Below are positions 36,872 to 49,226 of a stretch of 64,000 nucleotides of DNA, in pieces. The DNA is taken from NCBI RefSeq assembly GCF_028453695.1, contig NC_135782.1, positions 6,324,001-6,388,000 of the forward strand, in the 5' to 3' direction. This stretch comes from Augochlora pura. Its lineage: Eukaryota > Arthropoda > Insecta > Hymenoptera > Halictidae. The notes under the pieces were generated by a model. It was not told the origin of the DNA. It did not search any database and was given only the letters and a program-made list of their open reading frames with translations. Made by a program: the position numbers and the translations under genes. Positions within the stretch are counted from its first letter, which is position 1; each line of letters starts with the position of its first letter.

Positions 36872-37414
36872 GACACCTACTCCTGCACGATTTTACTTAT
36901 TCCCTAAGACGACATATACATCCCCGTGTATGTAAAACAATTGATAATGACAGATCGTGCTCGCATACACAAATTAAGTTTCGATTTTTCTACAAAATTA
37001 CGTACATAAGGAAATTCATGCACGAATTTGTGTGATCAGGAAATAAGTATTTCCTAATTAGTCAGCATGAGGAAAATGATTCATCAACTGATGAAATCTT
37101 GTATAGTTTCCTAGAAATGATGCGTGTGCATGCTGATGCAAACAAAAGAATGAAATGTACCATTGCATACAGGATTTCACAGCCTTGCAACATGATAAAA
37201 AAATGGACAATTATTATTAAATGTTCATAGAATTTGTACTAGCCTTTATTGGAAACATTTGTTTGAACATTAAATGCTAATCACATTAAAATAATTAGAA
37301 TGCATCTTTGTAACAGTAATAATATTACAATCATAATGGTAATTTATTGTACAGCCACATTACTGACATAAAAAATAATACAAGATATGCAATTTACTAC
37401 TTCCAAATAAATAC
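36872..37414. other. Intergenic spacer, SAMM50 3' side
   Basis: AT-rich; the right half is probably SAMM50 3'UTR, with AATAAA on the minus strand at 37348-37343. Nothing else is seen. Confidence 0.4.
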
Positions 37415-39870
37415 TTATAAGTATTGCAATCCAATACCAAATTGAATCGATCGCAATACGTCTTCTTTCATAAACCTCAAAGGCATAACTATATTCAATT
37501 CGACTCTGGCAACATTTCCCAATTTCATTACGATACCACCACCCGCTGAAGAACGTACATTTTTCGTAAAGATTTCCATATTTTTATTCAAATCTGAAAA
37601 TTAAAATATTGTCATTTTAAAGTATCTACGAGAATTTGAGCTCATGGAAATCCTACAATTTTACAAGTTTAAACAAGAATTAAATTGAAATAGAGTTATC
37701 AATTTTGTCAGTAAGCTTTCTTCGTTAGTTTAAAAGAATACTGTACTTTGTAGTAATTCTAAGACGTTGCAACACCAAAATTATTAATAAGAACTTATTA
37801 CAGCCTAAAATTTTTTTAATTAACGTATTATCATTATTAGATAATTTTATAAATATTCATACCGAAATTATCTGAAATTGTTGATATATTTCCACCATTG
37901 ACGAAACCATGTAACCTGAACAAATCTCCAATACCATTCCGACCAGGTCTAAATGGCAATGGTGTATACAAATGAAGTGCTGCTGCCCAATATGCATCAC
38001 CACCTAATGAGTTGTTTTTGTCACGAGGACCACATCCTCTCATTTCGAATCCTCTAAGATTCATTGGGCCACCCAAAAAGAAGCGATCGGCTATGCTTAT
38101 CATCTTCTCGTCGTTAAATCCGCGGAGTAGTCCAGATTGAAGACCCAATTGGAAAGTCTATTTAAAAGCCCATAATAACGTTAGTTATAGAAGATAGAAC
38201 GAAGTGCATGAGCATTATATAATTAAATTGAATAATACTTGCAAAATATTCGTGTGGTGACCAATTAGCTTGCATAGTAAGTTCATTTTTTACAAAACCA
38301 ATATTTCCACCAAGTCCGGCTACCTCCGTAGAAAATTGTACAAGACTTCCCATGGTAGGAAATATGGTAGAGTCTCGTTTATCAATGGAACAAATATGTC
38401 GTAACGCAGATTTTAAACTCGGACCACTTTGTTCACGTACGGCAAAAGACGCTTGCTTAGAACAAACAATTTTTCTACATGTGGCTTCATACTGTAAATT
38501 ATGTTTCAGTATTCCTGCTCCATCTGGATTAAAACCAATATCTAGCAAAAGGCCTTTGTCACACTGATTAAAACCAGACCATGGAAAATCACTAGTTTGA
38601 TTATACACACTAGCAGTTAGCCTAAAAAACAAATTAATTATTATAATGAAAACGTAAATTATTAAAAGAGAAATAGTCTTACATACACTGTGTTTAGCCA
38701 ACTATTTACAAGTGGTTTAACAGCTGACACGTTTATATTTGTGGAACTTTTTGTACCATGAGAATATTCCATTTGAAGTCGTTCTCCTCTACCAAATAAG
38801 TTCGGTGCTTTTGCTCCAATAGTTACGGAACCTTCATTATTTCCAACCATAGTATTAATTCCACCTATTAATCGTCTTATTTCATGTACCGTAAAGGTGA
38901 TCTGAAAGACCATGTGACTTGAAATTTGTCATGGGAATATCTAATCTTTAAGTAAACATTTTGTCAATGAACTGAAAAGAATTAAATCTGAGAAATTACT
39001 CATTTGTTGTTGAATTAGTGTGTAATTATATAGACCCACTTCAACGCCTTCTGGGCTGGCATGAGGACCTTCACTCGTATCAATGTAAACTCCAACACTT
39101 CTGAAACATCCTAACGATTCTAGCTTTCCTTTGACTTTATGGGCACGTATAATAACATCTCGAAAGTCTTTAGCTCTAAACAGGTCTATTACTTGGGCTT
39201 TTATTATGTCATCTTTTGTACGCTTAAGACCATCTATGTGTACTCTGTCAACTCTTGTCTGTTTTAGAAAAAAAATTAGATGTTAATATATTTTCTTTAT
39301 TTTACTTAGGAGCAGGTCAAATTATTTTCAATACAAAATAATAAGATTTTAAATAAGAATCTAAATTTAAATATACCTTAACTGTCTGTAAGTCGATAGT
39401 TTTCTCTTTTACTTCATCTTTCTCTAATAAATCTCTTTGTTTATTAAAATATGCAGACTGCAAGCAAAGATTAGTATAAACATGTGAACACAATCTGAAA
39501 TATGAATAGAAATTACTTACAGAATCTTCTTTTCCTTGGTGGTTGTATCTTTCTTTAGGATTGTCATGATTTGAATCTTGATTAAGATTTTTCGGCATAG
39601 TTGTTTCCTACGAACGATAAAGTATGTTAATTGTTATTAAAAATATTGATAAGAAAATCAGATATGAAGGATGAATGAAAAATACAATAGAAAAGGACAT
39701 ACTATGAAATAAATGAAAATAGGGAAAGCTAATACAGATTCTAAGTAAAAGATTACATAGAAATGAATTATTATTAGAAATTACTCATGCTGTAAATTAA
39801 TGTTCTCGATTTTAGGTTATAGCGTATTCTTCTAATAATATACACTTACCTTTGCGTAGACAGTTCCCAT
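37415..39870 (-). CDS. Samm50: SAMM50, mitochondrial outer-membrane beta-barrel assembly factor
   Basis: Omp85/Sam50 protein that inserts beta-barrels into the mitochondrial outer membrane and contacts MICOS. Exons: 39870-39850, 39607-39521, 39457-39377, 39258-39040, 38901-38687, 38621-38243, 38157-37863, 37593-37415; 1476 nt, 491 aa (human about 469). The N-terminal POTRA domain (VHIDGLKRTKDDIIKAQV, LESLGCFRSVGVYID) is followed by the barrel: NTMVGNNEGSVT, NLFGRGERLQ, loop-6 motif DRFFLGGPMNLRGFEMRG, HLYTPLPFRPG, and the terminal strand SIQFGIGLQYL ending in an aromatic-containing strand as barrel proteins do. The intron after exon 6 uses a GC donor (GAATATTTT|GCAAGT, 38242-38241); the neighbouring GT would break the frame. 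Exon 4 ends at GAA|GTGGGT. Confidence 0.95.
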
Positions 39871-42161
39871 TTTTATTAAAATTAATCGTATACAATTTCA
39901 TGAGAACTTACATTAACATATTATGCTAAATTTTGTCAAGTCCTTTTTAATAATTGACAATAACAAAAAGGGGGTAAATTTTTCAAATTAAATATTCAGA
40001 ATGATTGAGATTCAGCGGTATGGCATTGCTATGATTGCTATCACCGATAGTGAAACATGAAAGATAAAACATCGCCCTCTGTACGTCTGTGTACTTGTAC
40101 TAGAACTAAACTTCTTTTACGCAACTGGATAACTTCTCTGATTACGGTGTTACTGGTCTCTAAATTGCTCTAGCTCTGATTTACCGAACGCGGTAAAAAA
40201 TATTTCATGATTGAAATCACATAATCATGTTCAATTTTCTCATTTTTACAGCAAAATTTCCTATATGTGGCCTTATTAACACAGTTAACCCTTTTAGTGC
40301 CGAACGAAAACCGATGCCTATGCGATGATAACCGTACGAATTTGAGGAATTTACTAGGGTTGCCGAAAAAACTCATAAAAACCAAAATAAGAATGATAGT
40401 TAAAAAATTCAAAATGCAGCATACTGGGGAAGAATGGGAGAGTAATGTAATGCCAATTATATTACAATACTTATTGAAAATCACATAAATAATAACAGTA
40501 TAAGGAATGATCAAAATAAAAAAAACTAACTTCTCTTTTACAACGCCTATTTTCACTAATCATCGGTTGGTCAATTTTATGCAGGTCACATAGTATAAAC
40601 TATAAGTATTCCATTTTCAATAATTTCTAAAAAAAATAACCAATATTGGCCCTGAGAACAAGATGACAACTTCATAATGCGCGGCAAGCGTAGACATATC
40701 CACTACAGGATATGCCTAAAAAAGCTTACAAATTCTTCATTGTGTTCTCACGCGTCATCAATTCGGACTAATTCTTCGTCATCCATTTCCGTAACAGGGT
40801 GTAGTTTTTATAAAATGGTAGCAACAAAATACACAAAACTTTCTGCTTCTAACTTTACTACTGATACTGAACAAAACGTTGACGGTTTTCGAACACTGAC
40901 TACTCACTAAACTGATCAAGAAAGACTGAAAGAAAGATTTTAGTTCCGCCGTATCGATGAACGACGGCTTGTCATTTGAACCGTTTGATAACTATCATAA
41001 ACGCACAAACTGCGTTTACGGTGTCCTGTGGTATGCAAGTTGTCCCGTATCTCGTTTCAAGTGATATATCGTCGTTCGGCACTAAGAATTAAGTTATTAC
41101 CATTAACAAAGAATTTTTTCTCTAAAATTGTTTTTTTTTAATAATATTTATAAACAACAATGTAGTTATAAAATATAAATATTACACTCGTCTTTAATTT
41201 TACAAATTGAACAATTCTGGTTTATGTTTTAAAATACATTGAAACCATTATTAGGAAGAAAATGTTTGCAAAGTGAAAATGATTAATATTAATTAGTATT
41301 TTATTTTACAAATGAAATTATAAAACATAACGATTACATATATTAACTCAATTGTATATTTTTCATTGCATAAAAATAATATTAACAATATCAGATATGG
41401 CAACTTAATATGTATATGTAAATGTCTCTTATAATTAAATATATAATGTTTATATGTAAACATATAAAAGAATTACAGATCTTGGAATCATCACAGTATG
41501 AAGATTTCCATAATTACCATATCTTAATAGAGGTAGATTATGTTATGATATTGATAAAAATGAGCCCCATTCAGAATAAAAACTTATGTTTTAGTAAAAG
41601 TTAAACTCCATATCAAAATTGAACATAACACAAATACCACTTATTAATCTTAATCTGATCATTTGCAGGAACTTTAGTCAAAGGAAGACTTATAAATCTA
41701 TTTATAAAATTAATATCTGGTGACTCACCTTGAATATTCAGTGATAACATAGTATTTTGTTGTTGACCACGATAAAATAAAATTTGTAGAAATTGACAAT
41801 AGTCGGTATTATATTTTCGTATATACGTAGACATATATTTATTTCAGATAAATATATTTTCTTTGTAACATTCCTTCAACAAATAAATTATAAGCCATTT
41901 GTTATTCAGTGGAAGGAATAGTATCGCAAAATTTATATAATTTCCTATCACAAATATATAATATCATAAAATCTTTCCGTAATGAGAATTCTATCTCCCT
42001 TTTATAATTCTTTTTATAATTAATCGACATTATTGCTTTCTTCAATTTTCATTTTGCCATCAACATTGTTAACGGCTATACTGATTTAAATCTTATTAAT
42101 TTAATTCATGTTGATGTTGCCACTACATGTTATTACGACTAGTATGGCAGTATCGTCATTA
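39871..42161. other. Intergenic region between SAMM50 and the anoctamin gene
   Basis: Holds the SAMM50 promoter side, the piggyBac-like element at 40285-41092, and then AT-rich sequence likely to include the anoctamin 3'UTR. Short frames at 41422-41604 and 41613-41834 are AT-driven and unsupported. Confidence 0.4.
40285..41092 (-). mobile_element. Decayed, internally deleted piggyBac-like element
   Basis: TTAA borders at 40285-40288 and 41089-41092. Just inside are perfect 14-bp inverted repeats TTAGTGCCGAACGA (40294-40307) and TCGTTCGGCACTAA (41072-41085). Read on the minus strand, a frame starting near 40796 gives MDDEELVRIDDA, then a stop, then EHNEEFV: an acidic start like that of piggyBac transposases, broken by nonsense changes. 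The remaining length (808 bp) cannot hold a full transposase, so this is a dead internally deleted copy. Confidence 0.75.
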
Positions 42162-45100
42162 TCATAATGCAGCTGGACCAACTCTTGAATTTGTATTGGT
42201 AGAAGGTACAGGACTTCCATGTATTTCCAAATCAAATTCTGAATTTGATATACTGTTTCTCATTACTCGATTCAAACGATTGCCATTTGCGTTTACTTCA
42301 ACAGATCTCCCGCACGCACGTTGTGCTTCTTGCCGAATAATTGTTTCATTAGTTATATACGCTTCACGTCGAATTCTGTCGCGTAATTTTGGATTCATAT
42401 CAGGAATGCACCATCGTATTAGTATCATTACGAGAGCAACGATGTTCTGTAAACGATGAATTTAATTAATTTTATATAATAAAATGCCCAATACACACGC
42501 ACTTTCGAAAACTGAATTATAAATGGTAAATTATTAGAATTACATAACATTGACATAAATAAATAAGTAGTGAGATATATGCACCTCGAAAACGACAATG
42601 AAAGCTAATCTAGCTGCTAATACATGCCAGAACATAATTGTATATTGATATTTATTTGGAGAGTTTGGTGGTTCTCTGTAATCTGGATATCTGCATATAT
42701 CTATTTGATGATGAGCGGATAAGGAAGTCGGCGCCGTCCCATTTCTTAGTTCACTTGTATTGAACTTTGACAGCGAATGGTCTAGAAAACCTTCTAACGA
42801 ATAATTATCGGAAACAGTAATTCGATATACTAATCTTGGTATAAAATTCGATGTAAAAGCTATAATGAATGCCTGAAACATATTAGTTACATATACGTTT
42901 GTGTATTGTATTACCTGCAATACAGTATTGTTAAATATTTAAACCTACATTAGTTATAACAGCGAGCTTGGAGATGAAATCGAGAATACGATACCATACA
43001 CCTATATCTATAACCCGTTGTCCAACTGGTCTTCTGTACATTATCAACAATTTTTTTGCATCAAGACGCATCTCAAAAACGTTATTCAATAGTGCAAAAA
43101 ATGGTGCCAATGGAAATGCAGCAACGAAAATGGTAACAAATCCATATTGTAATACTAGAATACATAGAAATTATTAAAAATCAGTTAGAATTCTAAAAAT
43201 AAAAAATTATAATAAACTTCATGTAATTACCCATTTCCAAATATTCTGGAAATAAACTTCTTGGACCCCATTCTACTAATTTATAGTCTTTGATCCACTG
43301 GAGATACTTTCTAGAATTATTTTTTCTTTCGCCATTGATCATACTCATTCCAACATGTACTTTCAATGTGTTTAACCATTTAAAAAACAACGGATATAGC
43401 ATTTCTAATATCGTGTTCATTGCTTGTTTGCCAATCATAATAATACTTAATTGTATACATAATTCCATAAGGCAGCCACCGGGGCCACATTCTTCTTGCC
43501 GATAATCGAAAAATCGATTGTAACCACCGGGATATCCAACAAACTTTCCTTTGAAAAATGCTATATAAAATATGGAAGCGTAATAATTTACGAATTCAAG
43601 TAGATATATTTTTAACGTTAAACTATCGTCGAATTCAGTTTGTGTACGAAGCAATTCGATCTGTAAAATTAATGAAACTCATTACAAAAGAAAATAAAAC
43701 AAAAACATGTAAATTAAAAATCCATCTTCATTCGAAATACCTCTGTTAAATATTCAGCCAACCAAACGTAGATCCAATTGAAGACAATAATGCAACATAA
43801 ATTGATGCTTGCTGCAGTAGCTGTTGTAAAGAGTATTGCATAACTAGTTACCATAGGTTGTCCATAAACACTTAACGCAGTTAACACAGACATTCTATAC
43901 AGAACAACTCCCAACACAGCGGCCATCGCTATTGCAATCTATAACATGAAATACACTTTTAATTTGAATTATCGTAAAATACAGTATATAATATCTAAAA
44001 CTAGCATACCAACAATAAAACAACTGAAAAACTAAGGATCGTTGCTGGTACTCTCATTTTCCAAAAAGGCACCTGCGGTTCTTCAGTATTTGTAATAATA
44101 TTAAGGGACTTCTTCTTTATATGGGCTAAACGTGCTAAGTACTGAGGTCGAGGATGTTCCTCTTGAGCATCTAAACCAGTCAGGTCCCATCTATGCGTTA
44201 TTTCAGCCGAATATCTTTTCCATAATTCCAAAAATAATGTAGCTGATAAAAAGCATATAAAGTAAATAATTAAAGATCTAGATTTTAATATTAATAGTGA
44301 TTGATATTTTACAATAATACATACCCCACAATGACATAAATATCGAAAAAAATACGGTAGATGGATTGTCAAATAAATATGTAATTCTTGAATGGAGACA
44401 AGTCTCTTTTAAATCCCAATAACTACACAATTTATCGCATAAAGGGCACATTAGGATAGTACCATTGCCATTGCAAACATCCTCACTTGGTTCATTATAG
44501 TACAAGGTCATACAACTATATATGAAGCAAAGAAGACCAACAATACTGGCTGGTATTAGCATATGCGTGTAAAATCCAAGCCAAGCAAAATAAAGTCCAA
44601 TTTTTACACCAAAATATTCTTTAACATAATCTAAAGGTTGATAATGAAGACATTTCTTTAAACTGGCCCATTCAGTGTATAAAAGATATCTCATAGATTC
44701 TGGTGATTGTAGGTCTCCCTAAAAAAAAATTAGTTGAAAATAGACATTTAAACAAATAAAAATTTAAAGACATGCCATGAAGTATACGGCGTTGCTTAGT
44801 GACGTCATTCGACGGCATTATTACCGCCGCATATTAATAGTATACCCTGCTGAGTACCCTGGTATGAGTATAAAAAGGTAAAGTAAGGTTTATGAAGGTA
44901 CAGGTACAATACAATGCCCAATCACTGGGGATGCAAGTTTCTCACACCCATATTATCCCCAAAATAACAATTTACTTTTATGACACTTTTATGATTTCCG
45001 CACGTGCGAAGAAAAATGGTCATTGTACAATTATTGATGGTCATATAACCGTATCCTAACTATCGCAATAAACGCATGAAAGCGGATTAGGACAAGATAC

Positions 45101-46303
45101 GGAAATCCTATAATAACCATTTAAATGGACATTTAAAGGGACATTTAAATGGACATTTAACACGTTGAGCCCGGTGTCGGTCCCTAGGGACCTTCTCCTC
45201 TTATTCTCGCGTGAATATTGACAAATGCTTGCTCGTTGCCGGCCAAACGGAAAACACAGTAATATCGATGCCGGGCTCAACGTGTTAAATGGCCATTTAA
45301 ATCGTGAATTGTTTGAATGTGATATTTTTCAAATTAAGCGATGTATTTTATGTAAAAACTAAAAGAATTCAACTTACATCGTGTAGTGGATAAGCAGCTA
45401 CATATGTCTTGCCTGAAATTAGTCTTTCTATTCCAAATGCAAAATCATCATTCATGGACTCTGTAAATCTTGTTCTGTCTAAAATAAACTGTACTATTCT
45501 AGCTCGTGTGGCGGCAGTAAAAAAATTAGGTGCATCTATGTCGAATAAATATTCTTTATCGCGGCTGTAAACCGCTGAAAAGTTGTGTTTTATTTTTGGG
45601 AAAATAGTTTGATCAACATAATATTTACTCATAATTCTTTTGAATAAAGAATTGACTTCATTGATCAATGTATTGCTACGATTCTCAGGAATTCTCAAAT
45701 TACTTAATTCCTTCATTGGCAGTCTAAGCTTTAATATTTCAGCATACCGTCTTAACACTTCTCTTGGTGCATGTATTTTTATAAAATTGAGACCATTTGG
45801 TTCTGCATTCTCATATTCCATTTCCAAACCTTCTATTTCCAAGTTTTTTTCAAACACCTAGAAATTGATAATAAGTACAATGTTGACTGTGATGCATTTA
45901 ATTGAAATTGAACTTACCCGTCTATATTCCACACTACGATGTGATTGAGCTTCAGTACTATATTCATCCCAAACAAGAACAAAGTCAATTGTTCGAATTT
46001 CATCTTGAAAATATAAACTAAAGCCTATTTTAGAATTTGGAACCTATAAATATGTTAAATTAATTCTTTATAATTCTGAACATAGTTTTGATGTTCTGGT
46101 ACATAAAAACTTACAAATTCATTGTCATTGTCGTATTGTCGAAACTCTTCCATTGATATTGCACTCTGCATGCTGTCTGTACTAATAATGCTTTCATCAA
46201 CGTTTAAGGTACTGCGAACACTTTGATACAAAGTTTGTGCAGATCCTACACTGAAGTTATTTGGTATCCAAGGTATGGTAACTTCTTCATCCTCTTCTTC
46301 CAT
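42162..46303 (-). CDS. Anoctamin (TMEM16) family channel/scramblase, ANO1/subdued-like
   Basis: Ten-helix membrane protein, either a Ca2+-activated chloride channel or a lipid scramblase. Exons: 46303-46115, 46043-45918, 45857-45378, 44718-44325, 44242-44010, 43938-43741, 43660-43231, 43154-42949, 42872-42585, 42446-42162; 2829 nt, 942 aa, all phases close. The cytosolic N-terminal dimerisation region (IDFVLVWDEYSTEAQSHRS) precedes RYLLYTEWASLKKC, CHSR-type TM1 loop cysteines, TVFFSIFMSLWG and LFLELWKRYSAEITHRWDL. The pore and calcium region reads ECGPGGCLMELCIQLSIIM (Glu in MELC) and FALLNNVFEMRLDAKK (Glu and Asp), so the acidic ligands of TM7-TM8 are kept. FNTSELRNGTAP and DICRYPDYREPP in the last extracellular loop are closest in memory to ANO1/2, pointing to the insect subdued-type gene. 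Paralogue choice is less sure than the family. Confidence 0.94.
45113..45300. repeat. Short tandem repeat of a GACATTTAAATG-type unit, split by a MITE
   Basis: About four diverged copies of a 12-15 bp unit containing ATTTAAA (TTTAAATGGACATTTAAAGG and onward) lie left of 45157, and the array resumes right of 45288 (ATGGCCATTTAAATC). It lies in anoctamin intron 3. Confidence 0.6.
45157..45288. mobile_element. 132-bp piggyBac-like MITE with perfect 18-bp termini
   Basis: TTAACACGTTGAGCCCGG at 45157-45174 is matched exactly by CCGGGCTCAACGTGTTAA at 45271-45288. TTAA occurs at each border, consistent with piggyBac-type TTAA insertion, here into a TTAA of the ATTTAAAT tandem repeat. The perfect termini suggest a recent insertion. 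The interior is GC-rich relative to the host intron (anoctamin intron 3) and has no gene. Confidence 0.78.
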
Positions 46304-48194
46304 TTTAATTCAATAGATCAGTACTCAAATAATCCTAATTATTTGACTCAAACAACGTATACTACATGCAACCCAAATAAACAGGATTTGTGCAATTAAA
46401 AAATATAAGTATTATACGCAAACCTGTTTTTGTAATTTTTTAACTAAGCCTTCGTAGCAAATTATATGAAAATAGCTAGTAAATATGCGATGGGAACTAA
46501 AGATAAATTATTATTAAACAAATAAACTAGTAGCAATAATAGCTATTAGCTAAACTCTGCAAACTAAACAGAATTATAAAAAATATCAGAATAATGTACA
46601 TAACACAAAATTAAAAAAAGAGCAATATAGTGATATAACAAAATTATTTCTTTATTTCTACTTTTATGCTATAACAAACTTTAAATGTAAAATATTCTTA
46701 CAGAAGTTTCGTCGAATGCTCATTGAAAAATCTGTATGTACTGCCGGATGTTGTTAAGATATGGAGCAGGAAATTATTTTACATCCGTCCTTGCATTGGA
46801 GATCCATCTCGCGTACACATTTAACAATTTAATCCTTCTTCTACGCGTACTATAACACGTGTTTTAATTGAATTGTGTTATTTTATTTTTCCACCCATAC
46901 TATTCATTCACTGTACAAGCGCATGGTCCAGGGTACAAAAATGAATAAATAAAGCATGATGTGATGCATACGTCATATATGTACCTACGAATTGCAATAA
47001 CATATAAAATTAGAAGACAATATATGTATGTCTCTCAATGATCACGTGGGCATTCAAATTGACACCATCATAATAAAGCCACATACATGTGTAATACGTT
47101 GTGATAGTTCTAAGCAGGTGCTTTACTAATGACAAATATACCATCAAATTGACAAAGATATAGGGCAATGGTATTTTCAATGTGATACAATTTAAAGGAT
47201 GATCGCTTCGTCCCGACAAAGGAAAATTAAACCATCATCATAAGGAAGCATAGATACATATGTATACATATTGTTCCCCATCGACGTTTTCAACAACACA
47301 AGAAAAAATCTCTGCTCTCTATGATATAATTTTCCAAAACAAAACACTTTCTTTTGTTTTATTTCACGCAATTCAAATTACATAATCGTCACACGAGGTA
47401 AGTAGTTGCCAGCCAATGAGGATGAAGACAAAATATACAATAATGGAAGCTACCGTACTGAATTAAATGAAAACTTTGTTTACTTTCTGCATTTTCTATG
47501 ACGTAGAATTAGGTACAGATATTTTATGTATCTAGTACATATTATTTTATGTAGAAGTATGTATTACATAAATTATCTCAGTCAGCTAACTCTGCTTGCT
47601 TAAAGGGGGCAGGTCGGTTGCACTCATAATAAATGCGACAACGCTACAAGTTTGACCTGGATTTGGCATCTATTTGACTGGACAAGACGTTGATGCCAAA
47701 TCCATGTGATGAACAGAATTATATGCCTAGGTCCCTTTTTTGCATAAATGCGTACTGTCAAATTCATAACAAATTGCTTAATGGGAAAGTATAATCAAAT
47801 AAAAATATTTATGTGAAAGTTTTATGTAATCGCAAAATTGGTCTATAATGGAAATATTACTACATTTTATCTTTTGATTATTACAAACACAAATACTTTA
47901 TTTTTTTATAAAAAGTTAGTAGTACAAAATTATTCTTTGGTTTTATTACAAAGATTTTTTTCGTTTCAACAGGTGTAGGTAATATCAATCCAATAATGTT
48001 CATTAAATACATAGATGGTAATATAAATTATAGTTTATAATTATACCAATTATGTATGAATCCATATAACCATAATATATTTAAAATTTCCTATACATTA
48101 CTTAAATGTTAAATTATCATTTTTCTTAATCCGATTGGAATTAATGTATTTCCTATTATGTACAGTTATTAATAATAATCTATTATAATACAGA
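46304..48194. other. Intergenic region, anoctamin promoter side and PRA1 3' side
   Basis: AT-rich with no supported gene. It contains the hairpin at 47659-47703. The right end is probably PRA1 3'UTR. The minus-strand frame 47010-47219 is not convincing. Confidence 0.4.
47651..47711. repeat. Stable hairpin, miRNA-precursor-like or element remnant
   Basis: GGATTTGGCATC (47659-47670) pairs perfectly with GATGCCAAATCC (47692-47703) across a 21-nt loop. Pairing extends six bases outward with two mismatches (TGACCT against ATGTGA). The size and arm length fit a small miRNA precursor, but I do not recognise a mature sequence. Outer sequence (AAAGGGGGCAGGTC on the left, AGGTCCCTTTTTT on the right) is also weakly complementary, so it could be the core of a MITE. 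Confidence 0.5.
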
Positions 48195-49226
48195 TCATAC
48201 TTCTTGCATAACTAAGGAATTGAGCTCGTCTTCTCCTGGGCACAAGACTGAATCAATATTATAAAAAGCGGCATGTAAAGTTATTAAAAACCAGGATACA
48301 CCTAAAACACAATTAATACATTTATTAAATATTCAATAAGGATTTCTATTTAAACATTTCTTTTTTATTTACCAAGGACCCAAAAGAGTGCTGCACCAGC
48401 TCCTACTAGGTAAAATATTGGTAATGAACAAATTCCAACTAAACTGTATACCTGAGCCAATGTTAGTTTATGATTAAATATCATAAGTTCTTGTTTAGCA
48501 TGGCGCTGTGAAACTTTATAACATGTTCCAAGAGATGCTGCAACAGCGAGCAGCAAAAGTGGTGATGTTATCCTAATATTAAGATAATATTATTTTCACG
48601 ATAACATTACTTAATAATGAAATAGAAAAATATAAACTATGTCTTACAAGCAATATATAACTAGTCCAATGAACACGAATAGATAGTTGCTCTGGAAGTA
48701 TTCAATATTTCTCACAATTCTTTTACTTAATCTTGGTAAACTTGGAGGAGGCCTAAAGTTGCTTGTGTTGATAAATAAAGACCATGGCCTGACATTAGCT
48801 TTCCGATGTTCAATCCATTCATGAGCTTGTGGGTATCCAATATTGCTAAGTGGCAACTGTGGTATTTGTAGAAAATCAAGCCTAAACATTGAAATACCAT
48901 AATTTTCTGAAATGTCTACAATATGATTACTTTAATCCTAACATCGATTGCATGTTTTATACTCAGTCTTCCATATGTATAAAAACCATATTGTTCTTCA
49001 AAGATACGATTTATTAATTAAAGCTTGGCATGACAAAATTTAGGTTCCCGAAGCGTTAACGTGACACATTGTTGAAGCAGTGACAACGTGGTGATTCATT
49101 TCTTTGTAGGTTAGTAAACAACTGAAAGTTCATAAAATCATTATGCTTTTATTACCCGCTGCCAGATTTTTGTTTCTGTTGGGGCATTTGCATGTCACCA
49201 GCGATCTCGATTTCCACGTCTGCCAT
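48195..49226 (-). CDS. PRA1-family prenylated Rab acceptor (RABAC1-like)
   Basis: Golgi/endosomal membrane protein that binds prenylated Rab GTPases. Exons: 49226-49156, 48881-48648, 48572-48373, 48301-48195; 612 nt, 203 aa. It starts MADVEIEIAGDMQMPQQ. The conserved cytosolic block reads HEWIEHRKANVRPWSLF and RNIEYFQSNYLFVFIGLVI, followed by paired hydrophobic segments (ITSPLLLLAVAASLG; AQVYSLVGICSLPIFYLVGAG; ALFWVLGVSWFLITLHAAFY). The tail is acidic (CPGEDELNSLVMQEV). Layout and length match human RABAC1/PRA1 domain order. Strand, splice sites and phases are all consistent. Confidence 0.93.

Noticed and set aside
44760..44870. Imperfect palindrome around GTATAC...GTATACC in anoctamin intron 3
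   Set aside because: Arms do not match beyond the 6-bp ends and no target duplication was found; not enough to call an element.
45056..45280. 74-codon minus-strand ORF inside anoctamin intron 3
   Set aside because: It reads through the tandem repeat and the TTAA MITE; the repetitive translation is a by-product.
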